Below are positions 5,838 to 10,023 of a DNA stretch of 10,023 bases, piece after piece. Source of the DNA: Bacteroidia bacterium (lineage in GTDB: Bacteria; Bacteroidota; Bacteroidia; Bacteroidales; GCA-2748055); the NCBI GenBank assembly GCA_004525825.1, contig SPBY01000073.1, positions 1 through 10,023 of the forward strand, written 5' to 3'. The notes under the pieces were generated by a model that made no database searches, had not been told where the DNA came from, and saw only the letters and a program-made list of their open reading frames with translations. The position numbers and the translations under genes were made by a program. Each line of letters opens with the position of its first letter. Within the stretch, counting starts at the first letter, position 1.

Positions 5838-7553
5838 CTAGTATTCTGGATTCTGAACCAGATTCGGGTTGGCATCAATCTTCTCTCTGTGAACAGGGAA
5901 AAGTGTGGTATGCGCACCATCCTCCAGCACATCCTGGGTATTGTAGGTCGGAGGCAACCAATCGGCGTTCCTTGTATACAATCCCCAACGGATCAGGGTC
6001 TGGCGCCTGTGGTTCTCGGCAAACATCTCACGTCCAATCTCGTTGAACAATTCTCCACCGGCCACTGAACCACCAGCCAAATCAAAGCTAATGGGTCCGT
6101 CCACACTTCCTAAATCCAAAACACCTGCACGGCTCCTTACCTGATTTACCAGGGGAAGGATGTTAGCATCACCTGGATTCTGTCTCCAGAGCGCTTCTGC
6201 TTTCATCAGCAGAATATCTGCTAAACGGAACACCGCATAGTCGTTGTCCATGGCTCCGGGGTCACTTCCTAAAGCAATTTCCCATTTTCCGATCCTAACG
6301 CCGGACTGGCGGTAGGCCTGTGGTCCGAGCTCATTGAGTTGCGGCTGTCCCGAACCCATGTTACCAAAGTTCAGAGGGGCTTGATCCGGGTCACCCAGCA
6401 GTGGGGCAGGCTGACGAGCGGGGTTGGGTGCTTCCCATCCGTCGTCGGTCACTAGGCCTCCGCTGGCCTTATGCTGGAAACCAGCAATGAAATTTCCCCG
6501 TCTTTGCTGGGGAACTGTCTCTGTACCCACATCTCCTTTACGAAGGTCAATGTCCTCATACGAGTTGTAGAACTCCTCAAGGGTACAGAATCCGTTCCAG
6601 GGTTGTTGAGTCAGGTTGAAAGTCGCCTGGCTTCCATAGTGAAGGGTACGTACGGACATATTAAAGCTACCATAGTATACCTGATCGTAAGGAATTGCAA
6701 AGATCATCTCAGCGGTACCTGTATTGCCAGCATCGAAATTGGCAAAGTAGTTGCTTTCCAGGTTGTATGGTCCACCTATGACTTCATTACAGGCAGCTTC
6801 AGCCTGAGCCCACATGGCAGTACCCGTATACACTTCGGCATTCAGATACAACTTGGCCAGCAGGGCCTTACCTGCATAAAAATTCATGCGGCCGTAAGTG
6901 GTTCCGTCCACCTCTTTCGGCAACAGAGGAACAGCATCTTCCAGGTCAGTTACCACCCAGTCAAATACTTCCGCTCTGGATACGGTTGGAGGCGTGGCTA
7001 CGGTGTTCTCGAAATCGGTCACCAGTGGCACATTTCCAAACATATCGATCAGTTGCCAGTAAAAGAATCCGCGTACAGCCCTGAGCTCTGCGATAAATGC
7101 AGCTGCTAATGTAGGGTCCATGGAACCTTCATCCACCAGTAACTGAAACTGATAAATCAGGCGGTTGGCCGTGTTCACTCCATTAAATCCAAAATTCCAG
7201 CCTCCGTTAAAATATCCGTCCTCTGGAGTATAGGAGTGGAGGGATAACCTTCTCCACTCGCCACCATCGTCCCAGTCCTGCCCACGTGTGGGTACCACCA
7301 TTTCGTCGGTAGAGACACACTGTAAGCTGAAGGGATCTCCCGAACCGTAATTTCCAAATTGCGTATAGGCAGCCCCAAGAGCTGCGAGGATCTCCTCCTC
7401 GGTGTTGAAGAAGTTTTCGGGAGTTACTGAGTCGAACAACTCTTCATCAAGATTGGTACATGACTGATTGAAAGAGGCCATGATCATCACGACCACGAGA
7501 GATTTAATCAGAAAAAGCGATTTTCTCATTGTATATCTATCTGTTGTTTTCAT
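5838..7553 (-). CDS. SusD/RagB-family nutrient-binding surface lipoprotein
   Basis: This is the ligand-binding lid that sits on the SusC barrel at the cell surface. The 571 residues are full length for the family. A hydrophobic signal segment (about residues 13-28) leads to Cys32 in the context FNQSC, the predicted lipidation site, followed by TNLDEE. The SusD hallmark RAVRGFFYWQLIDMFGNVP is at about 158-176. A TPR-like helix follows (NFYAGKALLAKLYLN, about 224-238). Near the C-terminus are FNEIGREMFAENHRR and the family ending NPNLVQNPEY. The stop is TAG at 5840-5838, with another in-frame TAG one codon later. The start is uncertain: ATG at 7553 gives eight extra polar residues before the signal, whereas ATG at 7529 (Met9) gives a shorter signal peptide with Cys24 and is preceded by an A-rich stretch, as is usual for Bacteroidota initiation sites. 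The gene lies 19 bases after the susC-like stop and is followed by a strong intrinsic terminator. Family assignment is firm; the substrate is unknown. Confidence 0.96.
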   Translation of the reverse strand: MKTTDRYTMRKSLFLIKSLVVVMIMASFNQSCTNLDEELFDSVTPENFFNTEEEILAALGAAYTQFGNYGSGDPFSLQCVSTDEMVVPTRGQDWDDGGEWRRLSLHSYTPEDGYFNGGWNFGFNGVNTANRLIYQFQLLVDEGSMDPTLAAAFIAELRAVRGFFYWQLIDMFGNVPLVTDFENTVATPPTVSRAEVFDWVVTDLEDAVPLLPKEVDGTTYGRMNFYAGKALLAKLYLNAEVYTGTAMWAQAEAACNEVIGGPYNLESNYFANFDAGNTGTAEMIFAIPYDQVYYGSFNMSVRTLHYGSQATFNLTQQPWNGFCTLEEFYNSYEDIDLRKGDVGTETVPQQRRGNFIAGFQHKASGGLVTDDGWEAPNPARQPAPLLGDPDQAPLNFGNMGSGQPQLNELGPQAYRQSGVRIGKWEIALGSDPGAMDNDYAVFRLADILLMKAEALWRQNPGDANILPLVNQVRSRAGVLDLGSVDGPISFDLAGGSVAGGELFNEIGREMFAENHRRQTLIRWGLYTRNADWLPPTYNTQDVLEDGAHTTLFPVHREKIDANPNLVQNPEY

Positions 7554-7572
7554 ATCATCTGCTTTTAGAGGA

Positions 7573-10023
7573 TTACAAACCGATGTTTACACCCAGTGAG
7601 ACGGATCTGGTACGGAGCCAGGTATTCCTTCTGTCGATACCAGGAATCAGTGGGTTATTGTTATCATTTGCATCTCCGTACCTCACACTTGGATCAACCC
7701 CTTTGTAGTTGGTGATGTAGAATAGGTTATTGCCTGCCAAAAATACCCTGATGCTTCTGAAAGCATTTGAGCCCGACAAATCAAAGTTGTAACCCAGGCT
7801 CAGGTTGTCAAGAACGAAATAGGAGGCATTCTCAATGTGATGACTGGAGAGTACCCCTGAGGAGTTGTTCAGGTAAGTACCATTCGCGTTCTTCATATCA
7901 AGTGATGTGGCTGGCAGGTTGTAGGAACCAATCATTCTGGGCACTTCGTAGAAGGCACGGAAAGTGTTGTTCAGATCGTGACCTAACACACCGCGGAAGA
8001 AAATATTCAGGTCAAAGCTTTTGAAATTGAATACGTTGCCCCATCCAAATTCAAAATCAGGAAGTCCGTTTCCAACCACCGAGCGGTCCAATTCATCCAC
8101 AGTACCGTCTTCGTTGGTATCACGCAAAATCAGGTTTCCGTCAGCATCGATCTCTTCAAAGGTGTGGGCCCAGAGTTGGCCGACAGGGGCTCCTTCTTCT
8201 GCACGTACCAGGGGTACCCCGCTCTGACCAGGTGCTCCCATGGCGCCCAGGTCACGTACACCATATTCCAGTTCGGTACCATTGTACTCCCCTGAAAGGG
8301 AAACCAGTTTGTTTGACAGATAGTAGGTGGGTGTTACAGAAAGGCTGTAGGAGAAATCGCCTGAATTGACGGCGTTCCAGCTCAGGGCCAGTTCAAGACC
8401 GCTACTCTGCATCTCACCCAGGTTCAGTGTGGCCCTGTCGTAAAGGTTAGGGGGCACAGGTACCGGATAGGAGAATATCAGGTCGGTGGTGGTCCTGGTG
8501 TAGTAGTCGAAGGCACCGTAAAGTTTACCATCCAGCATTGAGAAGTCAATACCGATATCAAACTCACCCTTCTTTTCCCATCCCAGGTCCATGTTGGCAT
8601 TACTCACCGGAGCATAGCCGGGAATAAAATCACCGTTGTAATAGAAGTTTCCTGAAGGTCCTAAACGGAGCAGGGAGGTGTAAGGATCATTGGGCTGCAT
8701 ACCGGTGACCCCGTAGCTGACCATCAGCTTCAGGTTGTCCATGGCAGATATATCCAGGACATTGGCCAGGTCCACACCTGCACCTACGGCAGGGAAGAGA
8801 CCCCACTTGTTACCTTCACCAAACTTGGATGAACCTTCGTAACGGGCACTGGCCATAACGAACCAGGAGTCGCCTACATTCACATTCACACGGCCGAAAA
8901 AGGCAATTAGAGTGTTGTTGTTCCTGTAGCTGCTCACATCGCCAATTCCTTCGTTGAAGTCTTTAGATGCGCCCAGGTTGTTATAAGTAAATGCATCGGT
9001 GATGAAATCTCCACCTTCGGCTTGGAATCCTTCATAGTTGAATTTCTGGTAGGAGTATCCACCCAGTACAGTAAAGTTTGTTGTACCCACATCGCCAGTG
9101 TAGCGAGCTGTAGATTCGAAGAGCTGGAAGGAGTTCTCATTGTATTGCCTTGCTGCCAGACCGTTGCGGTTCATTCCGACCCAGTATGAGTTTTTGTCAT
9201 AGTAACGTCCTCTCTGGAAGCTCTGGTTCTGGAATGAATAGAAAGCATCCACAGTCAGTCCATCGATAATTTCAAAGGCACCTTTCAGGGCCACATTGAT
9301 CCTGGAGTCTTTTCCATTGTTGATGTTCTGTTCCAGGATCTGTACCGGGTTATAATAGTCGTACAAAATCTGCTGGAAGTATCCGTCATATTGCTCATAA
9401 GCCGGATCACTGCTTCTCACGGGAGCGGTAGGATTGTAGATGGAGGCATAACGGAAAGCATCGTCGAAACCATACTGAGACTGATTCTGGGTGGCCCCGA
9501 TATTCAGGTCCACAGTCAGTCGATCGTTGATTGCCTTCTGACTCAGGTTCAGTCTTCCGTTGTAACGAGTGTATCCAGTGTTCAGGATCACCCCGTCGCC
9601 GTCTCTGTAATTAAAGGAAGCACGGTATTTGGTCTTGTCAGTACCACCAGACAGCGCCAGGTTGTGGCTCTGTTCAATGGCCGTCTGGGTGGTCTCCTTG
9701 AACCAATCGGTATTGGCTCCGTAGTCGGTTCCCAGTCCGAGCTCTCCCGAGAGTGATCTCCACTGATCGGCAGTCAGAATATTGGGATACTTGGCCACGG
9801 AGGTGGAGGTGACCAGGCCGTTGTAATCGACTTGAGCCGTTCCCCTTCTTCCTTGCTTGGTGGTGACCAGGATGACCCCTGTAGAACCCCTGGTACCATA
9901 AATGGCAGCAGCAGAACCGTCCTTCAGAACGTCCATGGATTCAATGTCGTTGGGATCCACGTTGTCGAGCGATCCGCCGACCACCCCGTCGATAACCACC
10001 AGCGGCTGGGTTGACGAACCAAC
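7573..10023 (-). CDS. SusC/RagA-family TonB-dependent outer-membrane receptor (5' part missing)
   Basis: This is the outer-membrane barrel of a SusC/SusD importer, which brings an oligomeric ligand into the periplasm using TonB energy. The frame is open from the window edge to a TAA at 7575-7573, giving 816 visible residues. The first 50 or so are the end of the plug domain, with the signature segments PLVVIDGVVGG, DVLKDGSAAAIYGTRG and GVILVTTKQG. The rest is barrel, with many alternating aromatic strands and the typical late motif DTNEDGTVDELD followed by GNGLPDFEFGWGN. The signal peptide, the carboxypeptidase-like N-terminal domain, any TonB box and the early plug lie upstream of the window. 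By family norms of about 1000 residues, roughly 200 are missing. A GTG at 9999 is internal to the plug and not the start. The protein ends in NIGL, without the terminal aromatic residue usual for outer-membrane barrels. The susD-like gene follows after 19 bases, so the two are almost certainly co-transcribed. The ligand cannot be told from the sequence. Confidence 0.96.
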   Translation of the reverse strand, partial: VGSSTQPLVVIDGVVGGSLDNVDPNDIESMDVLKDGSAAAIYGTRGSTGVILVTTKQGRRGTAQVDYNGLVTSTSVAKYPNILTADQWRSLSGELGLGTDYGANTDWFKETTQTAIEQSHNLALSGGTDKTKYRASFNYRDGDGVILNTGYTRYNGRLNLSQKAINDRLTVDLNIGATQNQSQYGFDDAFRYASIYNPTAPVRSSDPAYEQYDGYFQQILYDYYNPVQILEQNINNGKDSRINVALKGAFEIIDGLTVDAFYSFQNQSFQRGRYYDKNSYWVGMNRNGLAARQYNENSFQLFESTARYTGDVGTTNFTVLGGYSYQKFNYEGFQAEGGDFITDAFTYNNLGASKDFNEGIGDVSSYRNNNTLIAFFGRVNVNVGDSWFVMASARYEGSSKFGEGNKWGLFPAVGAGVDLANVLDISAMDNLKLMVSYGVTGMQPNDPYTSLLRLGPSGNFYYNGDFIPGYAPVSNANMDLGWEKKGEFDIGIDFSMLDGKLYGAFDYYTRTTTDLIFSYPVPVPPNLYDRATLNLGEMQSSGLELALSWNAVNSGDFSYSLSVTPTYYLSNKLVSLSGEYNGTELEYGVRDLGAMGAPGQSGVPLVRAEEGAPVGQLWAHTFEEIDADGNLILRDTNEDGTVDELDRSVVGNGLPDFEFGWGNVFNFKSFDLNIFFRGVLGHDLNNTFRAFYEVPRMIGSYNLPATSLDMKNANGTYLNNSSGVLSSHHIENASYFVLDNLSLGYNFDLSGSNAFRSIRVFLAGNNLFYITNYKGVDPSVRYGDANDNNNPLIPGIDRRNTWLRTRSVSLGVNIGL

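Noticed and set aside
9997..9999. GTG as the start of the SusC-like gene.
   Set aside because: The frame continues upstream to the window edge with plug-domain sequence (STQPLVVIDG), so this is an internal valine.

Overview
The window is one strand of tightly packed genes, all read on the minus strand from high to low coordinates. It looks like part of a nutrient-uptake operon of a Bacteroidota bacterium. The evidence is an adjacent SusC/RagA-type TonB-dependent receptor and SusD/RagB-type lipoprotein, followed by large VCBS/FG-GAP plus UnbV/ASPIC lipoproteins, a combination common in free-living and marine Bacteroidota. Base composition looks close to 50% GC by eye. The genus cannot be named from this sequence. 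No interval above about 80 bases lacks a gene, and I saw no RNA genes, CRISPR arrays, insertion sequences or phage genes.

Layout in transcription order: (1) 10023-7573, a SusC-like outer-membrane receptor whose N-terminus lies outside the window. (2) 7553-5838, a SusD-like surface lipoprotein, 19 bases after the susC stop. (3) 5807-5776, a clear intrinsic terminator in the 78-base gap after susD. (4) 5759-2430, a giant VCBS/ASPIC lipoprotein gene (A). It is interrupted by one in-frame TAG at 2831-2829, which splits it into a 976-residue main part and a 132-codon remainder that stays in the same frame. (5) 2421-1831, a 196-residue lipoprotein of unknown function, 8 bases after the natural end of gene A. 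(6) 1850 to beyond base 1, a second VCBS/ASPIC lipoprotein (B), paralogous to A, whose start overlaps the end of the 196-residue gene by 20 bases.

Likely teamwork (inference): SusC and SusD form a lid-and-barrel importer for an oligomeric or organic ligand. The beta-propeller lipoproteins probably sit at the outer membrane and may bind the ligand, a partner or an extracellular surface. No degradative enzyme or regulator is visible, so the substrate cannot be assigned. The susD terminator suggests that susCD is expressed more strongly than the downstream lipoprotein trio, which the spacing and overlap suggest is translationally coupled.

The points most worth a second look are the in-frame amber codon in gene A, the terminator placed almost against the gene A start codon, and the uncharacterised lipoprotein held between two paralogous propeller genes.
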